NCBI RefSeq assembly: GCF_036964905.1 | Contig: NZ_JBALHR010000006.1 | Location: 1 to 64,000 of the forward strand | Origin: Gemmobacter denitrificans | GTDB lineage: Bacteria; Pseudomonadota; Alphaproteobacteria; Rhodobacterales; Rhodobacteraceae | Direction of reading: 5' to 3' | DNA length: 64,000 nt | Shown: in pieces, positions 34,344 to 43,022 of the stretch | How the letters are laid out: every line of letters starts with the position of its first letter | How positions within the stretch are numbered: position 1 is the first letter of the stretch | The notes under the pieces: generated by a model | The model's input: the letters and a program-made list of their open reading frames with translations, nothing else | Databases searched by the model: none | What the model was told of the DNA's origin: nothing | Translations under genes and position numbers: made by a program

Positions 34344-36287
34344 TCAGGCGCCCTTCGGTTCCACGAACATCCGGCCGCGCATCTCCATGTGCAGGGCATG
34401 GCAGAACCACTGGCAGTAGTACCAGTAAACACCCGCAGTTGCCGCAACGAAAGTGACCGACGAGGTCTGCTGCGGCCCGATCTCCATCGCGACGCCGTGG
34501 TTGCCCATGGTGAAGCCATGGGTCAGGTCGTCGATGTCGTCGAGGTTGGTGATGACCACCGTCACCTCGTCGCCTTCCTTGACCGTGAACTCCTCCAGCG
34601 CGAACTGCGGCGCCTGGCTCGACATATAGACGCGCACCTTGTTGCCGTCGCGGATCACGGTGTCCTGATAGTCATCCAGGTTCACCCCATCGGCTTCGGC
34701 CTGCTTGCGGGTTTCGGCCCACATCGCGTCCTGACGGTCCCAGACCGACTTGATGCCGGTCATCTTGCTGGCGTGCACGGCGATGGCGTCATGCGGCTCG
34801 GCGAAGGTCGGACCGTCGTGGATGACCACCATCTTGTCGCCCGAAATATCGATCAGCTGATCGTTTTCCGGCTTCAGGGGACCCACGTTCAGGAAGCGGT
34901 CCTTCGAGAATTTGCAGAGGCAGACAAGATACTTGCCATCGGCCTCCAGCGTCTCACCCATCGAGGTCTTGAGGTGACCCGGCTGATACTGCACATCGAC
35001 CTTGTCGAGGATCGGATCGACCTTTTCACCGTTGAACGCCTGAATGGCCTTTTCGATGTTCCACTTGACCACCTGGCTATCGAGGAAGAGCGAGGTATAG
35101 ACGTTGCCCTTGCCGTCAAAGGCGTTGTGCAGCGGCCCGAGCCCGAGTTCCGGTTCTGCCACAACGGCGCTGCGCGGATCGGCGTTGTCGGTGAACAGCG
35201 GATCGAGCTTCGTCACGTCGATCACCGTCACAGTCGGCGAGAGCTTGCCCCCGATGCAGAGGTGCTTCTTGTCCGGCGCCATGTTGCAGCCGTGCGGGTT
35301 GTTTGCGATCGGGATATAACGGGTGAACTGGCTGTTCGCCTCTTTCCGGCCGTCCAACACCTTGACGCCGTTCACCTCTTCGAACTTGCCGTCGGCGATG
35401 GCCTTTTCGATCTCGGCGATGTTGAACACGACCACATGGTCCATCTCGGAAGCGGTCATGTCCGCGAGGTTCATCCCCATTTCCGAGTTGTACGAGGTCG
35501 AGAAGGCCCACTTGCCCTCATAATCGGCATCGCAGTTGTCGAGGTTACCGGAAACCAGCACCTGCCATGCAACGTCCCACTTGTCGGCATCGACGGCGGT
35601 AAAGACGTTCACATAGGTCTTCACGTCAGCCATGGTGCTGCCGTCGTTCACCAGCGGCGCTTCATCCTCGCCGTTGCAGAACACATAGTTCGACCGCGGC
35701 CATTTCTGCGGACGCATGCCGTGGATGCCCTTGGCGTTCGGGATCTCGAGAATGGCGTCGCATTTCATCACGTCGGCGCGCACACGCGCCACGCGGGTAT
35801 TGGCCTTGTCGTTCATGAACAGATAGCGACCGTCGTACTTGCCCTCGGTGTAGGACATGTGGACGTGATGCAGGTCGCCGTTGTCGTGGATCTTCTTGCC
35901 GTTGGCTTCCAGCAGCTTCTTGGTCTTGTCGGTCATCGTCCGCTGGTGGACACGGATCGATTCATTTGTCTGGCCCCAGCCGGTGGCCGAGCAGCGGTTG
36001 AAGACCGGAACGCGCATCAGTTCGCGCATGGACGGAATGCCAAGGATACGCATCTCCCCGGTCTGACCTGAGGACCAGAAGCCGTAGTATTCGTCCAGTT
36101 GCCCCGGCGCCACGTTGAAGCTGCCGGTCGAGGCATGAGCAGCACCCGTGCCCGCGACAGTCGCTACACCAAGCGCGCCAGTGCCAAGTGCCAGGCGACC
36201 GCCGACCGCGCCGGCGAGTGCCGCACCGCCGGCCGTGGCGCCAAGCAGCATGCGGCGGCTGATCCCTGTCTTGTTTTCGGTTTCCAT
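34344..36287 (-). CDS. nosZ: Nitrous oxide reductase
   Basis: A 647-residue periplasmic enzyme from ATG 36287, with a strong site AAGGAGTTCC upstream. A twin-arginine signal (ISRRMLLGATAGGAALAG) marks clade I NosZ, exported folded. The seven-bladed propeller supplies CuZ His ligands (DLHHVHMSYTEG, NPHGCNMAPD, GPLHNAFDGKG, EPHDAIAVHASK). The C-terminal cupredoxin carries the CuA site YWYYCQWFCHALHMEMRG. It reduces N2O to N2. First catalytic gene after nosR, 29 bp away. Confidence 0.97.
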   Translation of the reverse strand: METENKTGISRRMLLGATAGGAALAGAVGGRLALGTGALGVATVAGTGAAHASTGSFNVAPGQLDEYYGFWSSGQTGEMRILGIPSMRELMRVPVFNRCSATGWGQTNESIRVHQRTMTDKTKKLLEANGKKIHDNGDLHHVHMSYTEGKYDGRYLFMNDKANTRVARVRADVMKCDAILEIPNAKGIHGMRPQKWPRSNYVFCNGEDEAPLVNDGSTMADVKTYVNVFTAVDADKWDVAWQVLVSGNLDNCDADYEGKWAFSTSYNSEMGMNLADMTASEMDHVVVFNIAEIEKAIADGKFEEVNGVKVLDGRKEANSQFTRYIPIANNPHGCNMAPDKKHLCIGGKLSPTVTVIDVTKLDPLFTDNADPRSAVVAEPELGLGPLHNAFDGKGNVYTSLFLDSQVVKWNIEKAIQAFNGEKVDPILDKVDVQYQPGHLKTSMGETLEADGKYLVCLCKFSKDRFLNVGPLKPENDQLIDISGDKMVVIHDGPTFAEPHDAIAVHASKMTGIKSVWDRQDAMWAETRKQAEADGVNLDDYQDTVIRDGNKVRVYMSSQAPQFALEEFTVKEGDEVTVVITNLDDIDDLTHGFTMGNHGVAMEIGPQQTSSVTFVAATAGVYWYYCQWFCHALHMEMRGRMFVEPKGA

Positions 36288-36316
36288 GATGGAACTCCTT
36301 TCAGATGGAAGACTGT

Positions 36317-38509
36317 TTATCGGGCTGCGTTCGGGTGCCCCGTCGGGGGCTTGCCCAGGATCTCGGGGGCCGCGCCTACCGTCTCGCGCCGTTTCAGGCG
36401 TTTGATGACGACGGGGCAGATGGTTTTCGACTGGTAAAGCACCTGGCAATGCAGGCAGTTCACACATTCATTCGGGTTGATCTCGCCGGTCGGATGAATA
36501 GCCTGCACCGGGCACTGATTGGCGCAGGATTGGCAGGGGTTGCCACATTCCTTGTAGCGCTTCAGCCAGTCGAACATGCGGATGCGCGCCGGGATCGCAA
36601 GTGCCGCGCCCAGCGGGCAGAGGTAGCGGCAATAGAACCGCTCGACGAACAGCCCCGCCAGCAGCAGCGCGGCGGCATAGGCCACAAAGGGCCAGGCCCG
36701 CACGAATTTCAGGATGATCGCGGTCTTGAAGGGCTCGACTTCGGCCAGATGCTCAGCCTGCTCCACGCTCATCAGCGAGACGCCGAAAAGCCCAAGGAAG
36801 ATCATGTACTTGACTGGCCAGAGCCGCTCATGCAGGCCCCAAGGCAGCATCCACTGCGGCACATGCAGACGCCGCGCGATACGGTTGGACAATTCCTGCA
36901 GCGCGCCAAAGGGGCAGAGCCAGCCGCAATAGGCCCCGCGGCCCCAGAACAGAAGCGCCGCCGCCACCGCGAACCAAAGGATGAAAGTCAGCGGGTCAAG
37001 CAGGAACGCCTGCCAGCTGAAGCCTGTGACCAGCGCACCGAAGAGCGCCATTAGGTTGACGACGGAAAGCTGCGCATTGGCGTACCAGCCAAGAAAGACA
37101 AGCGTCACCGTCAGATAGGCCATGCGGAACCAGAAGAAGGCGCGCGCATTGCGGGTCGCAATACTCTGGAAGAAGAACACCACCGTCAGGACCATCAGCA
37201 TAACGCCCAGCACGACAATCTCGGCCTTGGACCCCAGCCAGATCTTCTTCCACAATTCGGCCTGTGCCGATCCTTCGTCCTGCGCCGCTGCGGCCTGTGC
37301 CACCGAAGGCTCGGCTGTGGGTGGCGGGGCGACGGCGCGCAGGTACTGTGGAGGCAGTTGGTAGCCCAGATCAAACGTCGTGAAGACCTTCTCGATCGGC
37401 CCGACCTCACGTTGGACCAGAAGTTGCAGACGGAAGGGCTTGGTCGGATCGAACCCGGTCTCGGCGGGGACCTTGAACAGATCCATCTCGGTGAAATCTG
37501 GAGTGCCTTCGGCGGCGATGCTGACAAGCCGCCGATGCATCTTGTCGCGGAAGCGCACCGCGACATCATCCTGAATCAGCACGATCCGGTCGAAAATGCC
37601 GCCGCGCACATAGCCTGAACCCTTGAAGCTGTAGAGCCCGCGCCCCGCAACCATGATCGCATGGTCGCCATCGGCCAGCCAACCCTGGAGGTTGGCGAAG
37701 TCCTGTTCGCCCAGCAGGGCCTTGCCGATCGCTGGCACCGAGACAAGTGCGGTCTGCATCTCGACAAAAGTCGTCTCCGGCGCCTCAGTCATCGCGCGTT
37801 CGGCTGCGCGCTTGTCCTCGATCGCCGCGAAGGCAGCGTTCACCTGGCCCACACCCAGCGACAGACGGCGCAGCGTGCCATCCCCCTCCATGGTTATCCA
37901 GTCGGACGGAGCCTTGGCCTCGGGGTTGAACTCGAACGCGGGCCCCGCGCTGGCGGCCTCGGGCGCAAGTCCGCCGAGGCCCAGCACGCGCGCCACCTTG
38001 AGCCCTGAGCGCACGATCGAATCGTCGATCACCATCACCGTGACTGTCGCGCCCGAGATGATGTCCACCTCATGGCTGGTCCCCCCCGAGTTTGCCTCGG
38101 CCACCAGATCGAGCCCGACATAGGCCCCGACCAGCGCCTTGATCTTGGCGTCCGGGATCCCGATCAGGACGATGGGTTCGGAATGCTTGACCAGTTGCAC
38201 GCCGATGATCTTTGCATCAGCGTCAACGGCAACCATGGTGTGGATGGGTTTGCCGGAATAGCCGGTCGTTCCCACGAAATCTGATGTGATAAAGGCCCAG
38301 CTGATGGTCTCGCCGCCCTTCAGGACGGGTGCGACGGCGGCATCCTCGCGGATCGGGCCAAAAGCCTCGGCGCCCGGCACCAGATCGGCTGGCGGCACCT
38401 CGGACAGGAATTTGTCCAGAACCGTCGCGGCAACGGCGGGCGAAAGGGTTGCGATGGACAACCATACAGTCGCGGCGAACAGGGAAAGCAGACGGACAAG
38501 TTTCATCAT
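36317..38509 (-). CDS. nosR: NosR, membrane flavo-iron-sulfur protein for N2O reduction
   Basis: A 730-residue protein from ATG 38509. A signal peptide precedes a periplasmic FMN-binding domain with SGATVT (T155-T157 region), the normal covalent flavin site. About six membrane helices follow, with polyferredoxin-type CGWLCPFGALQE and CRYLCPLGAAL motifs. The C-terminus has two [4Fe-4S] sets (CGNPCQSCANQCP, CVNCLHCQV). It feeds electrons to NosZ and supports nos expression. A paralogue is NirI at 48208-50229. Confidence 0.95.
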   Translation of the reverse strand: MMKLVRLLSLFAATVWLSIATLSPAVAATVLDKFLSEVPPADLVPGAEAFGPIREDAAVAPVLKGGETISWAFITSDFVGTTGYSGKPIHTMVAVDADAKIIGVQLVKHSEPIVLIGIPDAKIKALVGAYVGLDLVAEANSGGTSHEVDIISGATVTVMVIDDSIVRSGLKVARVLGLGGLAPEAASAGPAFEFNPEAKAPSDWITMEGDGTLRRLSLGVGQVNAAFAAIEDKRAAERAMTEAPETTFVEMQTALVSVPAIGKALLGEQDFANLQGWLADGDHAIMVAGRGLYSFKGSGYVRGGIFDRIVLIQDDVAVRFRDKMHRRLVSIAAEGTPDFTEMDLFKVPAETGFDPTKPFRLQLLVQREVGPIEKVFTTFDLGYQLPPQYLRAVAPPPTAEPSVAQAAAAQDEGSAQAELWKKIWLGSKAEIVVLGVMLMVLTVVFFFQSIATRNARAFFWFRMAYLTVTLVFLGWYANAQLSVVNLMALFGALVTGFSWQAFLLDPLTFILWFAVAAALLFWGRGAYCGWLCPFGALQELSNRIARRLHVPQWMLPWGLHERLWPVKYMIFLGLFGVSLMSVEQAEHLAEVEPFKTAIILKFVRAWPFVAYAAALLLAGLFVERFYCRYLCPLGAALAIPARIRMFDWLKRYKECGNPCQSCANQCPVQAIHPTGEINPNECVNCLHCQVLYQSKTICPVVIKRLKRRETVGAAPEILGKPPTGHPNAAR

Positions 38510-38985
38510 CGGGCAACCTCGCTGAAGTGCCCGATGGGTCGCACGATCCATCCACGACTCACTTGACGAAACTCAAGCGAAACGAAGAGAGATCCGGCGA
38601 CGTCGTCGATCCGGTTCACTTTGGCTTGGGGGTGGAGTGGGGGGCCGCGCGGCATCGGATAGAGCGCGCGATCGGGGCAAACGACTCGCCCGGCACCAAA
38701 CGTGACAGTATGGGCCGAAAGGTCAGGGGCGGTCAGTGCGAATGCCTGCTGGAGAACAAAGGCATCGACCGCGGCAAGACAGCTTTGACACTTGCAGCAT
38801 TCAGAGGCGGGCTTTGCGGGATTTCCGGTGACGTCGAGCAGGATCGTCTCGGCCCCGTCATCGCCGCAGATGACCAGTTCGGTCAGCGGACCGGACGCTG
38901 CCGCCGGCGTCGCCAGCGCCGCGCCGTATAGCGCAAGCGCCAACGACATCGACAGGGCAAGAAGGGCGCGCATCAAGGTTCGCAT
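38506..38985 (-). CDS. Small exported Cys-rich protein at the head of the nos operon
   Basis: A 159-residue protein with a signal peptide (RALLALSMSLALALYGAALA). The mature part begins GPLTELVICGDDGAETILLD and has a Cys cluster SECCKCQSC (C63, C64, C66, C69), plus C40. It overlaps nosR by four bases and is the first gene downstream of the FNR-type box, so it is made with NosR. I recall such genes upstream of nosR or near copper genes in alphaproteobacteria, possibly of the DUF2946 kind. The Cys cluster suggests copper binding. Function not established. Confidence 0.72.
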   Translation of the reverse strand: MRTLMRALLALSMSLALALYGAALATPAAASGPLTELVICGDDGAETILLDVTGNPAKPASECCKCQSCLAAVDAFVLQQAFALTAPDLSAHTVTFGAGRVVCPDRALYPMPRGPPLHPQAKVNRIDDVAGSLFVSLEFRQVSRGWIVRPIGHFSEVAR

Positions 38986-39019
38986 GTGGGGTTAGTGGAC
39001 GGATTCGACTGGACTTGCC

Positions 39020-39033
39020 TTGACCAAGATCAA
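39020..39033 (-). promoter_or_regulatory. FNR/NNR box upstream of the nos operon
   Basis: The minus strand reads TTGATCTTGGTCAA, matching the FNR-family consensus TTGAT-N4-ATCAA except for one base in the right arm. Its centre is about 42 bp before the ATG of the first nos-operon gene. It lies in the gap after the nir operon, so nos genes have their own control. Confidence 0.85.
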
Positions 39034-39073
39034 TTCGACATCTTGAATGTCTATTTTCCGGGCATGGCGCTTA

Positions 39074-39313
39074 TCAACGGGGCTTGCGGCCCTCGGCCTC
39101 GCGGATCAGGCTGCGGATCCAGACGGCAAAGCCCCGGGTTGCGGGTATGCCCAAGGGCAGAGACCAGATCAGGGCGCTGACAGGGGTAACGGCTGGCAGG
39201 CCCATCGACACGCCGATCAGACCCAGCAGGAACAGGTTGATCGCAACCGCCCCTGTGGCAAACGGCCACAGGATCAGTCCCAACTTCCACAGCGATTCAG
39301 TGGCTGGTGCCAT
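39074..39313 (-). CDS. Small membrane protein at the end of the nir operon
   Basis: A 79-residue protein from ATG 39313, overlapping the nirN end by 17 bp. Two long hydrophobic segments (about residues 10-35 and 38-60) are followed by a basic tail (IRSLIREAEGRKPR). No family recognised. A decayed copy with the same overlap stands behind a fossil nirN at 26892-27136. That conserved pairing argues that it is a true gene functionally tied to nirN. A role in heme d1 transport or NirN anchoring is speculative. Confidence 0.72.
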   Translation of the reverse strand: MAPATESLWKLGLILWPFATGAVAINLFLLGLIGVSMGLPAVTPVSALIWSLPLGIPATRGFAVWIRSLIREAEGRKPR

Positions 39314-40874
39314 CTTCGAAGGTAATCTTGTTCCAGACATTGTATTTCCCCGAAGGCTTGCGCATGGGCAGGCGCATCAACTCGGTCTGCGTTTTGGTGT
39401 CGAAGACGATCACGGCGCCATCATCCTCCCAGATGGAGACCAGCGCCCGGCTGCCGTCCTTGGTAAATTCGGTATGCGCGACAGTCTTGCCCGGCTCGGG
39501 GGTGATCACCTTGATCACCTCGAGTGTCTTCTTGTCGATCAGGTGCATCTCGCCCTTGTGCGGCCCGGTAAAGACATCGGCCCAAAGGTAGGGCGTTCCG
39601 TCATGGCTGCGCAGGAAGAAGCCCGGCCCACTGGTCTCGACCAGCTTCACAAGGCTCCAGTCCGTCATGTCGATGATGCTGATGCGCCCCTCGTTCAGAT
39701 GAGGCACCGCCATGACCCGCCGCCCGTCGCGCATCCATGAGATGCCAGATCCCAGATGCGGCATACCCGGCAGAGGCAGGGTCGCAATCTCGCGACCGAC
39801 ATCGAGGTTCACCACAACGCCGGTTTCCCCTTCGCGGTTTGCGCCGATCAGGTTACGGTAGTCGGGGTCGAAGAAGAAATCATCAAGCGGGGCCGAGACG
39901 TCGATCCGGCGCCGGGCGAACAGGCCCTCTTCGGTGCCAAGCGCCTCTTTCATGTCAGCTTCGTGGCTGTGCACGAATCCGTCGTAAAATGGCCCCGCGA
40001 CGGGGTTGGTCGCCACTTCCCATATCTCGGGCACGTCCTTCAGCGCCAGCACAAAGGACTGGCGCTCTGGCGCCTGATAGACCGCCGCTACACGAGAGGG
40101 TGTGCCGTCACGGCCCGCAACCTCGATCACCTTTGCAACCGACAGATCGTCGGTCGAGAGGATGGTCAGCGTCCTTGGCAGATAGTTGGCCACCGCGAGC
40201 CATTTGCCATCATGGCTCATCGCGATGTTGCGGCTGTTCAGCCCGGCACGGACCCGCCCCACCTCGTGCAGCGACCAGATGTCGTATTTCTGCACCCATC
40301 CATCGCGCGACATCACAAAGACGTAGCGCCCGTCGGGGCTGAACTTCGGCCCGCCATGGACGGCGAAGGGCGTCTCGAACCGGTCGAGCACCGCAAATGT
40401 ATCTCCATCCAGCACCGAGATATGGCTGTCGCCGGTTTCGACCGCCAGCGTCACGTTCATCGGATCGGCCATGAACACCGGCGCCGTGGCGGGGGTATAG
40501 TCGTCGCGCAGGCTGCGCGTGGCCTCGATCTCGGCCACTCCCCAGACTGGCGCCTTCGCGAGCGGCGCGGATACATAGTCTGCCACAGCCGCGATCTCTG
40601 ACGCAGACAGCGTCTGCGCAAAGCCCGGCATCTGCGTCATCGGGCGCCCCTTGGCGATCACAGCTTGCAGCTTTTCGCCCTTCAGACGGCCAAGACTTTC
40701 AGGGATGAGCGCAGGCCCGGTCCCGCCCAGCCGGGTCTCAGAATGGCATGCGGCGCAAAGGTCGGAAAAGATCATCGCCCCGTCCGGCGCCGCCCCGGCC
40801 GCCGCTGAGCAGGCCATCAGGACAAGCGCTGCACCGGTCAGGCGCAGGCTATGAGAACTGGTGCGCCGGATCAT
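39297..40874 (-). CDS. nirN: NirN, periplasmic c/d1 cytochrome for heme d1 maturation
   Basis: A 525-residue protein from ATG 40874. A signal peptide (LRLTGAALVLMACSAAAGA) is followed by a cytochrome c domain with CAACH (C40, C43, H44) and an eight-bladed d1-type propeller homologous to NirS. NirN converts dihydro-heme d1 to heme d1 in the periplasm. It overlaps nirJ by 26 bp and the following small gene by 17 bp. It is shorter than NirS and lacks an own nitrite-reductase context. Confidence 0.93.
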   Translation of the reverse strand: MIRRTSSHSLRLTGAALVLMACSAAAGAAPDGAMIFSDLCAACHSETRLGGTGPALIPESLGRLKGEKLQAVIAKGRPMTQMPGFAQTLSASEIAAVADYVSAPLAKAPVWGVAEIEATRSLRDDYTPATAPVFMADPMNVTLAVETGDSHISVLDGDTFAVLDRFETPFAVHGGPKFSPDGRYVFVMSRDGWVQKYDIWSLHEVGRVRAGLNSRNIAMSHDGKWLAVANYLPRTLTILSTDDLSVAKVIEVAGRDGTPSRVAAVYQAPERQSFVLALKDVPEIWEVATNPVAGPFYDGFVHSHEADMKEALGTEEGLFARRRIDVSAPLDDFFFDPDYRNLIGANREGETGVVVNLDVGREIATLPLPGMPHLGSGISWMRDGRRVMAVPHLNEGRISIIDMTDWSLVKLVETSGPGFFLRSHDGTPYLWADVFTGPHKGEMHLIDKKTLEVIKVITPEPGKTVAHTEFTKDGSRALVSIWEDDGAVIVFDTKTQTELMRLPMRKPSGKYNVWNKITFEDGTSH

Positions 40875-42063
40875 GGCTCTTTCCACGGAAGGGGGTGACA
40901 ACCAGCCGCTCGGCCGCATCAACCCCGATTTCGGCATTGGTCATGTAGCAGGCTGGGTCCTCGGCCCAAGGATCGCCCGAGACCTGCAGCGCGCGGATGC
41001 GGGTGTTGCCGCCGCAGATGTCCTTGAAGGCGCAGTCGCCGCAGCGACCCTTCAGCGGGCGGGGCCGCTGGCGCAGGGTGGCAAGCATCCGGTCATCGCC
41101 GGTCCAGAGCGCGCTGAACGGGATCTGCTTCACCGATCCCACGGTATAGTCGGACCAGTAGGTGTCGGGATGCACCTTGCCCTGCGGGTCGATATTGGCA
41201 ACGCCCAGCCCCGAGGAATTGCCCCCCCAGGCAGCCAGATGCGTCCGCACATGGGCGGCGCGTTCCGCATCGAAGTTCCGCTCGACCCATTGCAGGAAAT
41301 AGACGGCATCGGCGTCGTTGTTGCCAGTCACGATCTCCAGCGGCTGATCCTGCGACACGGCAGACCATGCGCTGTCAATCAGCAGGTCCATCGCGTCGCG
41401 CGTGCGCCGGTGGGCGGTATCTTCTCCCCTGTGCTTGTCGCCGCGCCCGGCATAGACAAGATGGCTGAGGTAGAACTTGTCCACCTCCTCGCTGTCGCAC
41501 AGGTCGATCATCGCGGGCAGCATCGAGGCGTTGTCCTCGGTGATGGTGAAGCGCAGGCCCACCTTCACGCCGCGCGCCTTGCAGGCCCGCACGCCCTGCA
41601 GCGCCTCGAAGTAGGCCCCATCGACACCGCGGAACCAGTCATTCATTGCCCCGATCCCGTCGAGCGAGATGCCGATATAGTCGAAGCCCAGCTCTGCAAT
41701 ACGGTCGATATGTTCGGCCACCTTGGTCCCGTTGGTGGAAAGTGACAGGTGGCGGAAGCCCAGGTCGCGCGCGCGGGTGGCAATCTCGAAGAAATCGAAC
41801 CGGCTGAGCGGCTCGCCCCCCGACAGGATCAGGGCGGGGATGGCGAAACGATGCAGGTCATCCACCACCGCCATTGCCTGTTCATGGGTCAACTCACCCG
41901 GAAAGGGCACATCGGCGCTGGTCGTGTAGCAATGCCGGCAGCGCAGGTTGCAGCGGCGCGTCAGGTTCCAGATCACCACGGGCTTGACACCCCCGGCAGC
42001 GGCACGGCGGCGAACCGGGGTGGGCGCCACCAGCTCGCGCATGTACTGGGTCAGGCGGAACAT
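40849..42063 (-). CDS. nirJ: NirJ, radical SAM enzyme of heme d1 synthesis
   Basis: A 404-residue cytoplasmic radical SAM protein with the CxxxCxxC cluster CNLRCRHC (C38, C42, C45) and the GGEPLSRFDF motif. A C-terminal second cluster region is visible (CGDCAFKDICGG ... DPACYM). It removes the two propionate side chains and introduces the oxo groups of heme d1. It lies 3 bp after nirH and overlaps nirN. Confidence 0.95.
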   Translation of the reverse strand: MFRLTQYMRELVAPTPVRRRAAAGGVKPVVIWNLTRRCNLRCRHCYTTSADVPFPGELTHEQAMAVVDDLHRFAIPALILSGGEPLSRFDFFEIATRARDLGFRHLSLSTNGTKVAEHIDRIAELGFDYIGISLDGIGAMNDWFRGVDGAYFEALQGVRACKARGVKVGLRFTITEDNASMLPAMIDLCDSEEVDKFYLSHLVYAGRGDKHRGEDTAHRRTRDAMDLLIDSAWSAVSQDQPLEIVTGNNDADAVYFLQWVERNFDAERAAHVRTHLAAWGGNSSGLGVANIDPQGKVHPDTYWSDYTVGSVKQIPFSALWTGDDRMLATLRQRPRPLKGRCGDCAFKDICGGNTRIRALQVSGDPWAEDPACYMTNAEIGVDAAERLVVTPFRGKSHDPAHQFS

Positions 42064-42066
42064 GGT

Positions 42067-42552
42067 TCACGCTCCCTCGGAAAGGCGCATACCCGTCTTC
42101 TTCAGGATACGCGTGGAATAAAGCACGTCTGACCCGCGGCAGGATGTTCCAAGCAGGGCGGCGATCCCCGCGCGTTTCACCTCGACCTCGTCGCGGGTCT
42201 GGCCGTGGATCATGGCGAACAGGTTATAGGGCCAGTCGGGCAGGCTGCGCGGGCGCAGGTAGCAATGGCTGACGAAGTCGAGCGCGCCGACCCGGGCACC
42301 CAGCGTCTCGGCGTCCTGATCATCGACATCCCAGACGCTCATTCCGTTGGCGACCATGCCAAGCGCATAGTGGTTGGGCGCGATTGCGACGCGACGTATG
42401 ACGCCTGCCTCCTGCATCCGCGTCACACGGGCGATCACCTCGGACTCTGGCAACCCCAGCCAGCTTCCGACCTCGGCAAAGGGGTGCGGCACCAGCGGCA
42501 AGCCGCTCGCCGTTGCGGCGATGATCTTGCGGTCGGTAGCGTCGATAATCAT
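42067..42552 (-). CDS. nirH: Siroheme decarboxylase subunit NirH
   Basis: A 161-residue Lrp/AsnC-like protein from ATG 42552. It shows the winged-helix start (DATDRKIIAATASGLPLVPH) and the siroheme-decarboxylase region with His and Tyr (CYLRPRSLPDWPYNLFAMIH). It acts with NirDL and NirG in the decarboxylation of siroheme to didecarboxysiroheme. Start overlaps the nirG stop (ATGA). Confidence 0.9.
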   Translation of the reverse strand: MIIDATDRKIIAATASGLPLVPHPFAEVGSWLGLPESEVIARVTRMQEAGVIRRVAIAPNHYALGMVANGMSVWDVDDQDAETLGARVGALDFVSHCYLRPRSLPDWPYNLFAMIHGQTRDEVEVKRAGIAALLGTSCRGSDVLYSTRILKKTGMRLSEGA

Positions 42553-43022
42553 GCAGTGACCCGGAACCCGATGAAGAACTCTTTCAGTTTTGGAAAGAGG
42601 TGAACGTGCAAACCCGTCTCGGCCTCGATCCGCTTGGCCACCCGGGCGATCCCGTTCGGCTTTTCGCAAGCCAGCACGAACCACATGTTCAGATGGTGCT
42701 GACGTTCATAATTATGGGCCACCTCGGGATGAGCATTGACCAAAGTCATGACCTCGTCAAAGCGGGCGGCGGGCACTGCGATGGCGCAAAGGCAGAATGC
42801 GCCACCCATGGCAGCCGCGTCAAAGAAGGGCCCGAACCGGGTGATGGCGCCGATCTCGCGCAGGCGGGCGATCCGGGCAATCAGATCTCGCTCTGTCAAG
42901 CCAAGTGGTCCGGCCACCTCGTCGAAGGGGCTGTGTCTTATGGGCAGGCGATCCTGCAATGCGTTCAGAACCCTGCGATCCGTATCGTCGAGAGAGCCCG
43001 GGGGGAGGGGTGCGCGTTTCAT
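42549..43022 (-). CDS. nirG: Siroheme decarboxylase subunit NirG
   Basis: A 157-residue AsnC/Lrp-like protein with a helix-turn-helix start (LDDTDRRVLNALQDRLPIRH). The central AHNYERQHHLNMWFVLACEK resembles the NirD/NirG catalytic region. It forms the decarboxylase with NirDL and NirH. Overlaps both neighbours by four bases, so the subunits are coupled in translation. Confidence 0.9.
   Translation of the reverse strand: MKRAPLPPGSLDDTDRRVLNALQDRLPIRHSPFDEVAGPLGLTERDLIARIARLREIGAITRFGPFFDAAAMGGAFCLCAIAVPAARFDEVMTLVNAHPEVAHNYERQHHLNMWFVLACEKPNGIARVAKRIEAETGLHVHLFPKLKEFFIGFRVTA

Noticed and set aside
34389..36071. Long open frame on the + strand opposite nosZ
   Set aside because: It mirrors the nosZ codons, has no recognisable domain, and nosZ on the minus strand is unmistakable.
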